From CAIYRG01 sp964494505 (GTDB lineage Bacteria > Pseudomonadota > Alphaproteobacteria > Micropepsales > Micropepsaceae), in contig CAZBRO010000019.1 of NCBI GenBank assembly GCA_964494505.1, forward strand, positions 40,860-104,859: DNA of 64,000 nucleotides, in the 5' to 3' direction. Under the pieces are notes generated by a model, which saw only the letters and a program-made list of their open reading frames with translations, was not told where the DNA came from and did no database searches. How positions within the stretch are numbered: the stretch's first letter is position 1; each line of letters starts with the position of its first letter. Shown one piece after another: positions 51,259 through 60,014 of this stretch. The translations under genes were made by a program, and so were the position numbers.

Positions 51259-52193
51259 GCCTCTTTCCCTGATATCCCGTCATTCCGATGCCGTGCGAGA
51301 AGCCGTTTTGCAAGGACCGTCTTGCTCAGCACGTCCGCCATCGCTGCCCGTTCCCCGGCGGTCAGCGGCACATAGGGCGGATAGGGTTCGCCTACCGGTA
51401 TCCCGATCAAATTCATTGCCGCTTTCATGGCGGGCGCGAGCCCGCGATGCATCCATTTGGATGGAAAGAGCGCGAATTGAAGCTGCAATTCAGCCGCTCG
51501 TGCATGATCCTTCGCTATAAACGCATCGATGATCGCGCGCGCGATTTCGCAGGCAGGCGGCGGCATGGTCGCGCCCGACCCGCCAAGCTCGAGCGTCGCC
51601 AGCAGCATCTGCATGGTCGTGAAATAGCGCGCGTGGCCGGCGTGTTCGATCTCCACGATCAGCCGCGAAACCCGTGCCAGATCGCGCGAACTTTCCTTAA
51701 TGAAAGTCACTCGCGGGAGCTGCGCCAGCGCGATGGTGTCGGGAATCGAAACCTCAGCGCCCGGTCCCGGATTGAGGTACAGCGTGATGGGAAGGTCCGT
51801 TTCGCGCGAGACCGCCTCGAAATAGGCAAGGAGGTCGGTCCCCGTCGGTGGGCCCGCGAATGGCCGCAAGGGCGCCAGCAACTGCACGGCGGCGGCCCCG
51901 AGCCTTTCCGCGTAATGCGCAAGCTCTATCGCGGTCCTGAACGATGGGTGCGAAATCCCCACCATCACGGGCACGCGCTTATCGGCATAATCGATGGTGC
52001 TTCTGATCAGAGCCTTGCGTTCTTCGAAGCCGAGATAGGTGTATTCCTGCGTCTCGACGCCGGTCGCCACCACCATGGTCGCACGGCAGTCGTCGATCAC
52101 GTAATCGATCTCGTGCCGGAGCTTTTCCTTGTCAACCTTCAGATCGGCGGTAAACGGGGTCAACGGGGCTACGATCAGTTCGGGTGCTTTCAC
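51255..52193 (-). CDS. Dihydrodipicolinate synthase (DapA)/NAL-family aldolase-like protein
   Basis: 312 aa from GTG 52193, next to AGGA; an upstream extension in frame is Arg/Thr-rich and improbable. TIM-barrel features: IVAPLTPFTADLKVD, VVATGVETQEYTYLGFEER at the pyruvate-binding loop, the Schiff-base Lys in VTFIKESSRD, and LYLNPGPG replacing the usual catalytic Tyr region YNxPxR. The altered loop argues against lysine biosynthesis. It is probably a catabolic lyase or dehydratase for a keto acid. Confidence 0.8.
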   Translation of the reverse strand: MKAPELIVAPLTPFTADLKVDKEKLRHEIDYVIDDCRATMVVATGVETQEYTYLGFEERKALIRSTIDYADKRVPVMVGISHPSFRTAIELAHYAERLGAAAVQLLAPLRPFAGPPTGTDLLAYFEAVSRETDLPITLYLNPGPGAEVSIPDTIALAQLPRVTFIKESSRDLARVSRLIVEIEHAGHARYFTTMQMLLATLELGGSGATMPPPACEIARAIIDAFIAKDHARAAELQLQFALFPSKWMHRGLAPAMKAAMNLIGIPVGEPYPPYVPLTAGERAAMADVLSKTVLAKRLLARHRNDGISGKEA

Positions 52194-52792
52194 GTTTCCT
52201 GCCTCGGCGCTGACTGTTCGCCTGGGACGGGTAGTTCGATTACGATCCCGCGTCCCAGGCGTTTGCATTCCGCATAGACGAATTGCGCGCTCGCGAGATC
52301 GTTCCGGACGCTTTTGCTATTGGCCTTTGCCATGGCCGATCGGGATTTTGCCCCTCCGTCCGGCCGGGAGGCAATCGCATCGCGGGTATACAGATTGTCG
52401 GGGGCGCGCCAGAGTTTACCGGAAGCTCTAGCTTAGCAGGTTCTATATGTCGGGCGAGGGGGTGCGGCAATGACGTTCAATTGGGCCACGAACCTAAGCG
52501 TGAACGCGGCGTCAGCAGCCAGAATACAAATCGTTAAGCAATCAGCCCGCTGAAGCAGTTTCGTAAAATTAAGCTGTTATTGAAACCATTGTAACAAGGT
52601 ACGATTGAAATAGCCTATGCTGGCCTGTAGAAATTCCGCTGTTGCAATTTGCGGTGTGTACGTATTGGGGAAGTTGCATCCCGGCGTTTGCCTTGACGCC
52701 AGAAAAGTCACACGAATTGCGGATTATTTGGATATGACACTGAGCCGATAGGCGGTGTCGGCTGATGTGCGGGCTGGGCGCGAAGTGGGACG
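52194..52792. other. Long intergenic region before the arabinose-lipid operon
   Basis: 599 bases without a convincing gene. The right part (52480-52740) is AT-richer than the surroundings and probably holds the promoter of the operon at 52793. A 27-codon frame at 52470-52553 (MTFNWATNLSVNA...) has a good GAGGGGG ribosome site and could encode a peptide, but nothing else supports it. A weak inverted repeat GGCGT...ACGCC lies near 52685-52702. Confidence 0.5.
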
Positions 52793-54247
52793 ATGACCCT
52801 GAATACGATCGAAAAAATTCCGTCTTCTTCGGCGCGCGAACTGCCGCTGGTGGTCGACCTCGACGGAACCCTGCTCCGCTCGGACATGCTGGTCGAAAGC
52901 GCATTCGCGCGGCTGGCGGCGAGCCCATCCTCAATTCTCGCAATGCTGAAGGCGCTTCTTGGCGGGCGCGCGGCCCTTAAGCATCACTTGGCGTCGGATT
53001 TCGATTTCGACCCCGCCATCCTTCCCTACGATGACGTGGTATTGGCCGAGATTCGCGCGGCGGCCGATGAGGGCCGCCCCGTCTATCTCGCGTCCGCAAG
53101 CAATGAGCGCATTGTCTCGACGATCGCCACGCATCTTGGCTTGACGGGCTGGTTCGCCTCGGATGCCGCAAACAATCTCTCCGGCGAGGCCAAAGCGCAA
53201 AAGCTTGCCGAAGTCTTCGGGCAGGGCGGCTTTGTCTATGTCGGCAATGGGCGCGCGGATCTTCCCGTATGGGCGCGTGCCGGCCAGATATTCTGCGTTC
53301 GTGTGCCGGCAGGTGTCGCACGCGAGGTTGCGACCATCGATCCGGGCGCGACATTCCTGCCTTCGGAGAATCCGACGCTAAAAACCTGGATGAAGCTTTT
53401 CCGGGTGCATCAATACACCAAGAACGCCCTTCTGTTCGTCGCCGCCCTGACCGCCCATGCTTTCAGCCTTTTCGCGCTGACGCACGCGTTCGCGGGCGCC
53501 CTGGCGTTTTCGCTGTGCGCATCGAGCGTGTACATCCTCAACGATCTTGCGGACCTCGCCGCCGACCGTGCCCATCCGACCAAGCGCTTTCGCCCGCTTG
53601 CGGCCGGAACAATTCCCATCATCCAGGGTGTCCTCGCCGTTCCGCTGCCTCTGATTGCGGCCTTTGCGATCGCATTTGCCATATCCACGCCTTTCGCCGG
53701 GGTGCTTCTCGGCTATTTCGTGCTGACCACGGCCTACAGCTTCTATCTGAAGCGCAAAGTGCTGATCGATGTCATCGTTCTGTCGGCGCTGTATACGGTC
53801 AGGGTCGTCGCGGGCGCGGTGGCGATCGGGGTCGGCGTCACGGAATGGCTGCTGGCGTTTTCGACTTTCATTTTCACTGCGCTCGCGCTGGTCAAACGCA
53901 TCATCGAACTCGCAGGCAGGCCCGGCGCCAAGAAATCCTCCCTCGCCAATCGCGGTTATCGCGCGGAAGACATGCCCGTCATCTGCGGACTTGCGGCGGC
54001 CGCGGGATTCAACGCCGTGACGGTGTTCGCGCTCTATGTCTCCTCGGAAACCACAATGCGCCTCTACGGACACCCGCAGGTTCTGTGGCTGATTTGTCCG
54101 CTGCTGATGTATTGGATCGGCCGCATGTTGATTGGAGCGAATCGGGGCAAGATCGACGACGATCCCATCGTATTTGCGCTACGAGACAGAGTCAGCCTCG
54201 TGACCATAGCCCTCATGGGCCTGCTTGTCGTTGCGGCCACCTGGTAA
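52793..54247 (+). CDS. HAD phosphatase-UbiA prenyltransferase fusion, polyprenyl-phosphate phosphoribosyltransferase-like
   Basis: 484 aa. Residues ~18-190 are a HAD-type domain: motif I VVDLDGTLL, motif II YLASASNE, a Lys in GEAKAQKL and motif IV YVGNGRADLPVWA. From ~200 a UbiA-family membrane domain starts (LFRVHQYTKNALLFVAAL) with the Mg/diphosphate motif LNDLADLAADRAHPTKRFRPLA and about nine helices. Relatives include mycobacterial decaprenyl-phosphate 5-phosphoribosyltransferase and the UbiA-like protein of Azorhizobium Nod-factor arabinosylation. The HAD part may remove the 5-phosphate of the lipid-linked ribose (inference). First gene of an operon. Confidence 0.87.
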   Translation: MTLNTIEKIPSSSARELPLVVDLDGTLLRSDMLVESAFARLAASPSSILAMLKALLGGRAALKHHLASDFDFDPAILPYDDVVLAEIRAAADEGRPVYLASASNERIVSTIATHLGLTGWFASDAANNLSGEAKAQKLAEVFGQGGFVYVGNGRADLPVWARAGQIFCVRVPAGVAREVATIDPGATFLPSENPTLKTWMKLFRVHQYTKNALLFVAALTAHAFSLFALTHAFAGALAFSLCASSVYILNDLADLAADRAHPTKRFRPLAAGTIPIIQGVLAVPLPLIAAFAIAFAISTPFAGVLLGYFVLTTAYSFYLKRKVLIDVIVLSALYTVRVVAGAVAIGVGVTEWLLAFSTFIFTALALVKRIIELAGRPGAKKSSLANRGYRAEDMPVICGLAAAAGFNAVTVFALYVSSETTMRLYGHPQVLWLICPLLMYWIGRMLIGANRGKIDDDPIVFALRDRVSLVTIALMGLLVVAATW

Positions 54248-54261
54248 TCAATCGAGTCCTC

Positions 54262-54681
54262 ATGCGCGCGCTTTTATCGAAGTCGGTTCTTGCCTCCCGT
54301 TATGCGCTCTTCGCAGCGCTATCGATGCTCGCCAATATCGGGATGCAGGCTGCCGTCGTCCACAGTACACCGGAATCCCCCTTGATGGTCTCGATGCTCG
54401 CGGGAACGGGCGCGGGTTTCGCCGTCAAATACGTGCTGGACAAGTACTGGATATTTTTCGACGGCTGGAGCGGTTACGCGCAGGAAGCCCGGAAGGTTAC
54501 GCTCTATGGCATATTCGGCATACTCATGACGGTCTTCTTCTGGGGCACGGAAGTGACGTTCCTGTTTCTGTGGAAGACCAGCCTCGCGAAATATACCGGC
54601 GCCGTGCTCGGGCTGACCGCGGGATATACGATGAAATATATGCTCGATCGCCGATTCGTTTTTGGACCTGGGAACGCCTGA
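54262..54681 (+). CDS. GtrA-family small membrane protein
   Basis: 139 aa from ATG 54262, 14 bases after the UbiA gene. Four hydrophobic helices; GtrA features include SRYALFAALSMLANIGMQAAVV, GTGAGFAVKYVLDKYWIF and GLTAGYTMKYMLDRRFVF, with the paired K-Y-x-L-D-(K/R)-x-(W/F)-F elements. GtrA proteins are linked to translocation of polyprenyl-linked sugars. A GtrA-like gene also accompanies dprE1 in mycobacteria. Its stop overlaps the next start. Confidence 0.88.
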   Translation: MRALLSKSVLASRYALFAALSMLANIGMQAAVVHSTPESPLMVSMLAGTGAGFAVKYVLDKYWIFFDGWSGYAQEARKVTLYGIFGILMTVFFWGTEVTFLFLWKTSLAKYTGAVLGLTAGYTMKYMLDRRFVFGPGNA

Positions 54682-56012
54682 TGCTGCTTTCGGGGTGGGG
54701 CCGTTACCCCGTTTGTGAAAGCGAGCTGAAAGAGCCGGGGTCGCTTGTCGAGCTGCAGCGCCAGCAGGCAGAACGTGCCGGTTTTGTGGCCAGAGGCAAC
54801 GGGCGGGCCTATGGCGACGCTGCTATCGGGTCGGTTTATACGACCGGCATGAAGCGGCTCGACCGGATGCGTGCCTTTGAGCCCGAAACAGGCCGGTTGA
54901 CAGTCGAAGCAGGCGTTCTGCTGTCCGATATCATCGCGTGCTTCCTTCCTCGCGGTTTCTTTCCGCCGGTCGTGCCCGGCACGAAATTCGTTACGGTCGG
55001 CGGCATGATCGCGGCCGATGTGCACGGCAAGAATCATCACCGCGCCGGTGGATTCGGCGAGCATGTGGAGCGCCTTTCGGTTCTGCTCCCATCGGGCGAA
55101 GCGCTGACCTGCTCGCGAGACGAAAACGCGGACTTCTTCTTCGCGACGGTCGGGGGAATGGGCCTGACAGGCACGATATTGGAAGCGACGTTTCGCTTGA
55201 CGCATGTGCAATCCAGCTGGATACGGCAAGAGGTCGTCGTCGCGCCCAATCTGGACGCCGCGATGGCCGCCCTTTCCGCGGGCGACAAGGCGACCTATTC
55301 GGTGGCTTGGATCGATTGCCTCGCGCGCGGCGCGTCGCTGGGACGATCGCTGGTCTATTTGGGCGAGCACGCGACCTCTGAAGAGGCCACGCTGAAAAAA
55401 CCGGATCAGCCGCTTTTTGCGATGTCCCGGCGCAGCAGGCTTTCGGTCCCGATGGATTTTCCGAATTGGGCGTTGAACCCCTGGTCCATGGGCGCGTTCA
55501 ATGCGACCTATTTCCGCCGCGGCGTCGCCAAGGCCGGAACGCCGTTTCTATCCCATTGGGACGGATATTTTTTCCCTCTGGACGCCATTGGAGACTGGAA
55601 CCGCATCTACGGCAGGCGAGGCTTTCTTCAGCATCAATGTGTGATTCCGCTGGAGTCCTCGCGCGAGGTCCTGGGCGAAATACTCGAGCGCGTATCCGCG
55701 CGCGGGACGGCGTCCTTCCTTGCGGTGCTGAAAAAGCTAGGTCCCGCCAAGGGCCAGATGTCCTTTCCGATGCCCGGCTTTACACTCACGCTGGATTTCG
55801 CCGTGACGGACAGCATTTTTCCGTTCCTCGACGAGATCGATGCAATTGTGACGCGCAGCCATGGCCGGATCTATCTCGCCAAGGATGCACGCCAATCGCG
55901 CGCCACCTTTGAAGCCGGCTATCCGGGGCTCGGGAATTTCCGGGCTTTCCGCCGCACAATCGATCCCCATGAGCAGATCAAATCACAATTGTCGCAGAGG
56001 TTGGGAATATGA
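54681..56012 (+). CDS. DprE1-like FAD-dependent oxidase (decaprenylphosphoryl-beta-D-ribose 2'-epimerase, oxidising subunit)
   Basis: 443 aa from ATG 54681, overlapping the GtrA stop. FAD-binding PCMH/VAO fold: ARGNGRAYGDAAIG, LTVEAGVLLSDII, PVVPGTKFVTVGGMIAADVHGKNHH and GGMGLTGTI. C-terminal residues match DprE1, including IYLAKDARQS with the substrate Lys. In the strand aligned by eye with GWNICVDF of the tuberculosis enzyme, the cysteine targeted by benzothiazinones is replaced (GFTLTLDF, Thr370). It should oxidise the 2'-hydroxyl of lipid-linked ribose. The partner reductase follows in a 4-base overlap. Confidence 0.88.
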   Translation: MLLSGWGRYPVCESELKEPGSLVELQRQQAERAGFVARGNGRAYGDAAIGSVYTTGMKRLDRMRAFEPETGRLTVEAGVLLSDIIACFLPRGFFPPVVPGTKFVTVGGMIAADVHGKNHHRAGGFGEHVERLSVLLPSGEALTCSRDENADFFFATVGGMGLTGTILEATFRLTHVQSSWIRQEVVVAPNLDAAMAALSAGDKATYSVAWIDCLARGASLGRSLVYLGEHATSEEATLKKPDQPLFAMSRRSRLSVPMDFPNWALNPWSMGAFNATYFRRGVAKAGTPFLSHWDGYFFPLDAIGDWNRIYGRRGFLQHQCVIPLESSREVLGEILERVSARGTASFLAVLKKLGPAKGQMSFPMPGFTLTLDFAVTDSIFPFLDEIDAIVTRSHGRIYLAKDARQSRATFEAGYPGLGNFRAFRRTIDPHEQIKSQLSQRLGI

Positions 56013-56755
56013 TGGCTACCGATCGCAAGACTTTGCTCGTTATCGGAGGCACCTCCGACATCGGACGGGCGACGGCTCTGCGCTATGCGGAGAACGGGTG
56101 GCGTATTCAGCTCGCCGGGCGCGACCCCATGGCGCTTGAGCGTGATGCGGCCGACATTCGCACGCGAACCGGCGCCGAGGTCTCGGTGCATAGGATCGAT
56201 ATCCTGGAGACCCCATCCTTTGCCGCATTTGTCGACTCGCTTGGGCACCTGCCGGACACGGTTGCTTGCGTGGCGGGCCTCTTGGGCGAGCAGCCGGTTG
56301 GCGAACGGGATCTAAACCAGGCGGCCCTGGTCATGCGGACCAATTATGAAGGCCCCGCTTTGTTTCTCGGATATCTCGCACATTTGTTTCTGGAGCGCGG
56401 GCACGGCACGATCATCGGCGTGAGCTCCGTTGCGGGTGAGCGCGGACGCGCCTCGAATTATATTTACGGTTCGGCAAAGGCCGGCTTGACCGCGTTCCTG
56501 TCGGGTTTGCGGCAGAGGCTGAGCAAGACGCCGGTTCGAGTCGTGACGGTGAAGCCCGGTTTCGTCCGCACGCGCATGACGAGCGGGATGAAGCTACCGG
56601 GTCCCCTGACGGCGGAACCGGTGGAGGTCGCCGCTGCGATCTATCGTGCCGACATGAAAGGGAACGACATCGTCTATGTACGGCCGGTCTGGCGGCTGAT
56701 CATGGCGATCATTCGGTCGATCCCGGAACCCGTATTCAAGAAGACGCGCATATAG
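56009..56755 (+). CDS. DprE2-like short-chain reductase (keto-ribose to arabinose step)
   Basis: 248 aa. SDR with nucleotide-binding VIGGTSDIGRATALRYA, NYEG in the NNAG position, Ser in IIGVSSVAGERG and the catalytic pair Y-x3-K in YIYGSAKAGL. DprE2 proteins have the same GATSDIG-type opening. It should reduce the 2'-keto intermediate made by the upstream oxidase, completing epimerisation of ribose to arabinose on the lipid carrier. Overlaps the DprE1-like gene by 4 bases. Confidence 0.87.
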   Translation: MMATDRKTLLVIGGTSDIGRATALRYAENGWRIQLAGRDPMALERDAADIRTRTGAEVSVHRIDILETPSFAAFVDSLGHLPDTVACVAGLLGEQPVGERDLNQAALVMRTNYEGPALFLGYLAHLFLERGHGTIIGVSSVAGERGRASNYIYGSAKAGLTAFLSGLRQRLSKTPVRVVTVKPGFVRTRMTSGMKLPGPLTAEPVEVAAAIYRADMKGNDIVYVRPVWRLIMAIIRSIPEPVFKKTRI

Positions 56756-56924
56756 CGGAAGGCAATGTCTGCTTGCGCGAGAACCCGAGTTGGCCTGCAT
56801 CTGACGCGTATGGTTTGCGAGGGCTGGAACGTAAACCAAGCTTCACGCTAAAATTGAATACGGCCGAACCGGCGTATAGAACGCTCTGGCGGCAACTTGC
56901 GGTTCCACGTTGACGGGGCGACGG

Positions 56925-58550
56925 GTGAAAAGTCCGGTTCCAAGCAATTCTGCCGCAAACTGGCGCGGCGCGGCCGCCTTCCTGCTCCTGATAGGAATGA
57001 GCGCAGCCCTTTTTTTCAGCGCACCGCTGCACGGCCAGTTCTATTACTCGGATGCACCGCGGCACGCGTTGAACGGCATCTTCCTGCACGACCTTCTTGT
57101 TGCCATGCCGATCACCCATCTCAAACAGTGGGCTATCGACTACTATCTCCAGTATCCGGCGCTGACGATCATGTTCTATCCGCCGGGCTTGGCGACCGCC
57201 GAGATGGTGGGCTACTTCCTCTTTGGGGAGTCCCATGCGACGGCCGTCGCCGTGGTCTGCGCTTTCGATGCGGCCCTCATTGTCGGCGCGTTCAAGCTGG
57301 CCTCGCGGTGGCTGCCGTTCTGGCAAGCCTGGGCCGTGGGCGCGATCGTCGCCGGCTTGCCGGAGGTCGCTTTATGGGCCCGCCAGCCCATGACCGACGT
57401 TCCCGCGTTTGCGTTTCTGATGTGGAGCGCCGTTTTGCTGTTGCGCTACATCGAGACGAAGCGCCCCCTTCATCTGTATCTCGCGGCGGTGCTCTTCCTG
57501 CTGGGTCTCTATACCAAGCAAAGCATCGTCTTTCTTCTGCCGGTCTATCTTGCGCTGCTTTGGACCAGCGAAGGCTCGGCAGTCCTGCGGAATCGGCACG
57601 TCTGGATTGTTTCCGTCCTGTTCGGCGTGCTGCTCGTACCGCTGATTGTCATGACGGTGGAATTCGGACAGGGCAATGTGCAGTCGGTGGTTTCAGTCGC
57701 CGATTCGCAGGCATCGCGATCATCCCTCGCGGCGTGGATTTATTATTCGAGGCTGCTTCCCCAGCAGGCAGGGTGGCTTGTGCTCGTTCTCGCCGGCATA
57801 GCGGCGGTCGGGGCTCTTCTCGTCCGCCGCTGGCGTTTGCCGAAACTCGCAGCGGTTCTGTTCTATGGCTGGATCGTGGCGGGTTATATCTTCTTCTCCG
57901 CGATTGATCTGAAGGCCCAACGGCTCGATCTGTTCATCTTGCTCCCCTTTGCCTTCTTCGCCGCGCTCGGGATCAATCGAATGCTGCCGCCGCGGTGGGC
58001 CACGGCGGGCGCCATTGCCGTCGCGCTGGCGACGTTCGGCTACACGCTTGTGTATGCGCCCGTTCCTTTGGTGACCGGGTATCAGCAGGCCGCGGAATGG
58101 ATCGCCAAGAATACACCGGGCGATTCGATCGTTGCGTTCTCCGGTCAGCGGGACGGCGCGTTCATATACGACCTTCGCCTGCTCGATCGCGGAAGGCAGC
58201 GCCGTGTCGTTCGGGTCGACAAATTGCTGCTTTCCATTTCCATTCGCCGGGAATTGGGCGTCGTCGAAAAGGAAAGCGATCCCGCCGCAATCGCCAAGAT
58301 GTTCAATGATTACGGTATATCCTACATCGTTGCGGAGCGCGATTTCTTCACCGATCTCAAACCCATGGCTGCGTTCCAGAAGGTGATGGAAACGCCCGGC
58401 TTCGTGGAGGTCGCGCGCCTTAAGGTCGACGCGACGTTTCCCCACACCGATAAAGAGCTGAGAATCTACCGGAACGCCTCGCCACTGCCTGAGGAAAGAA
58501 AGCGGCTGAAGCTCGATATGCCGATCATCGGACGGGATTTCCAGGAATAG
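56925..58550 (+). CDS. GT-C fold membrane glycosyltransferase (GT39/ArnT-like)
   Basis: 541 aa from GTG 56925 (a TTG at 56910 is an alternative; the start is uncertain). About 11 hydrophobic helices. The first periplasmic loop has YYSDAPRHALNG with an acidic residue (D-A-P-R-H) as in PMT/ArnT-type enzymes, and a later ARQPMTDVPAF loop. The C-terminal ~140 residues form a soluble domain (NTPGDSIVAFSGQRDGAFIYDLRLL). It would transfer a sugar from a polyprenyl-phosphate donor outside the membrane, most simply the arabinose made by the preceding genes (inference). It lies 169 bases after the SDR stop, with a weak promoter-like TTGAAT/TATAGA in between. Confidence 0.78.
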   Translation: MKSPVPSNSAANWRGAAAFLLLIGMSAALFFSAPLHGQFYYSDAPRHALNGIFLHDLLVAMPITHLKQWAIDYYLQYPALTIMFYPPGLATAEMVGYFLFGESHATAVAVVCAFDAALIVGAFKLASRWLPFWQAWAVGAIVAGLPEVALWARQPMTDVPAFAFLMWSAVLLLRYIETKRPLHLYLAAVLFLLGLYTKQSIVFLLPVYLALLWTSEGSAVLRNRHVWIVSVLFGVLLVPLIVMTVEFGQGNVQSVVSVADSQASRSSLAAWIYYSRLLPQQAGWLVLVLAGIAAVGALLVRRWRLPKLAAVLFYGWIVAGYIFFSAIDLKAQRLDLFILLPFAFFAALGINRMLPPRWATAGAIAVALATFGYTLVYAPVPLVTGYQQAAEWIAKNTPGDSIVAFSGQRDGAFIYDLRLLDRGRQRRVVRVDKLLLSISIRRELGVVEKESDPAAIAKMFNDYGISYIVAERDFFTDLKPMAAFQKVMETPGFVEVARLKVDATFPHTDKELRIYRNASPLPEERKRLKLDMPIIGRDFQE

Positions 58551-58594
58551 GCAGTCCCACGGCGCCGCCGGGGCCGTCCGGCGGGAACGGCCCG

Positions 58595-59278
58595 TCAGCT
58601 CGGCGAAGTCTTCAACTTCAAGTCAGCTTCCATCTCGTCGGGCAAGATTCCTTGCGAGTAGTAGGCCACGAATTTTCCCGCAGGGTCCATCAGATAGATG
58701 TCACCCGTATGATCGATGGAGTAATCCGCTCCGTCCTGCGTGCGCCCGTCTATATGCGCGCGATAATAGACGCGGTAGGCCTTGGCAGCTTCGGCAATCT
58801 CTTCGTCGGTACCCGTCAAGCCAACGAAATTGAGGCGGGTGGAAGGCGGTCTCGCGTCGAACGACGAAAGATAAGACTTGAGTTTCTCCGGTGTGTCCCG
58901 TTTTGGATCGACAGTAACGAAAATCGGCTGGATGCGATTGGCGCGCGGCCCGAGCTTGTCGAGTGCCTCCGCTTCCACCGCAAGAGTCGTCGGGCAGACA
59001 TCCGGGCAGTAAGTATAGCCAAAGAATATCAGCATATATTTTCCGCGGAAATCCATGTCCGTGCGACGCATGCCATATTGATCGGTGAGCGAAAATGAAC
59101 CGCCGAACTCGCTCGGCGGTAGTTCCGGCGTCTGCGTTTCGTCGAACTCGCTTGGCAAGGTGTCCCGCGTCTCCGCCTCACCTTGCGAGCGCGAATCGCC
59201 CGGGCGCCAAAGTGCGCTCGCGGCCACGACAATGAGAAGAACGGCAATTGCCAGAACGGTCAGGGGAAGGCGTTTCAT
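58595..59278 (-). CDS. SCO1/SenC/PrrC-family copper/thiol protein
   Basis: 227 aa. N-terminal membrane anchor (VLAIAVLLIVVAASALW), thioredoxin-like domain with the CxxxC in GYTYCPDVCPTTL and the third copper ligand His in IDHTGDIYLMDP. SCO proteins deliver copper to cytochrome oxidase CuA or reduce its cysteines. Located behind the SoxD-like cytochrome on the same strand, it may serve another periplasmic metalloprotein here. Confidence 0.92.
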   Translation of the reverse strand: MKRLPLTVLAIAVLLIVVAASALWRPGDSRSQGEAETRDTLPSEFDETQTPELPPSEFGGSFSLTDQYGMRRTDMDFRGKYMLIFFGYTYCPDVCPTTLAVEAEALDKLGPRANRIQPIFVTVDPKRDTPEKLKSYLSSFDARPPSTRLNFVGLTGTDEEIAEAAKAYRVYYRAHIDGRTQDGADYSIDHTGDIYLMDPAGKFVAYYSQGILPDEMEADLKLKTSPS

Positions 59279-59393
59279 TGGTGCCGCATCCTAGCGACCG
59301 GAAACGTCCCGGTCGCGCTTTCGCCAAAAGCAGTCATCGGCAGCGCGCAACCTCCGGCACACCCACGAGACGGAGCATCGGAACGAACGGCTT

Positions 59394-59425
59394 AAGGGCA
59401 TCGTCCTGTCAAGACCGATGCCCTT
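59394..59425 (-). terminator. Hairpin after the SoxD-like gene
   Basis: AAGGGCATCG (59394-59403) pairs perfectly with CGATGCCCTT (59416-59425) around a 12-base loop, 14 bases past the stop at 59439. No T-run follows, so it may be a partial terminator or an mRNA-stabilising structure before the SCO gene. Confidence 0.45.
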
Positions 59426-59438
59426 GGGCCGCTCGCGC

Positions 59439-60014
59439 TCAGTACCAGCTGGGCTTCGTGGGGTCGGGCGGATAAACAGGCTTTGCCGGAACGAAGCCAT
59501 TCTTGTTCGGCATTTCCACCTTCGGCAGAGTCTTCTCGTCCATCACGTCGTTTTCGTTGATGATGCCGTTCCGGTAGTACAGGAACGCGACGAGCGCGTA
59601 GACTTCGTTCGGCTTGAGCGATCCCGGATTGCTGGCCGGCATCGCGCGGTTGATATAGTCCCACGCGATCGTCGGATACGGGAAGTAGCTCGGGCCGTCC
59701 TTTTCCACACCATAAAAAGGACCACGGAACGGTTTGCCGGGACTGCCCGCCACCAGATGATGAGTTATCCCGTTTTCGCCGTTCTTGCCGTGGCAAATTT
59801 CGCAACGCTGCGCGAAAATCACGGCCCCTTCTTTCGAGGTTCCATGCCCGACGGGCAGTTCCTTTCCCTGCGGGCCAATCATGCGGTCGAAGTTCTGGAT
59901 TTCCGCCTGGCTCAAGGGCGTGCCCACATTGGGGAATTTGCGCTCCGCCGCCAGCGCCGCCACGGGCACCGCCAGGATCAGCAGCGGCAGAAGGAATTTA
60001 GATGAACATGGCAT
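59439..60014 (-). CDS. SoxD-like exported cytochrome c subunit of sulfite/sulfane dehydrogenase
   Basis: 191 aa. Signal peptide ends near AALAAE. The segment NVGTPLSQAEIQNFDRMIGP and heme motif CEICH with GKNGENGITHHLVAG resemble the N-terminal domain of SoxD, and AWDYINRAMPASNPGSL supplies the likely axial Met. Compared with full SoxD the second heme domain is absent. It starts within the 3' end of the SoxC-like gene (17-base overlap), so the two form a heterodimer pair in all likelihood. Confidence 0.8.
   Translation of the reverse strand: MPCSSKFLLPLLILAVPVAALAAERKFPNVGTPLSQAEIQNFDRMIGPQGKELPVGHGTSKEGAVIFAQRCEICHGKNGENGITHHLVAGSPGKPFRGPFYGVEKDGPSYFPYPTIAWDYINRAMPASNPGSLKPNEVYALVAFLYYRNGIINENDVMDEKTLPKVEMPNKNGFVPAKPVYPPDPTKPSWY

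Noticed and set aside
52470..52553. 27-aa peptide gene with a good ribosome site
   Set aside because: Too short to support on composition alone and no conserved context; mentioned only within the intergenic entry.
58558..58600. Terminator hairpin between the glycosyltransferase and SCO genes
   Set aside because: GGGCCGT/ACGGCCC can pair but the stem is short, has no T-run and overlaps the SCO 3' end.
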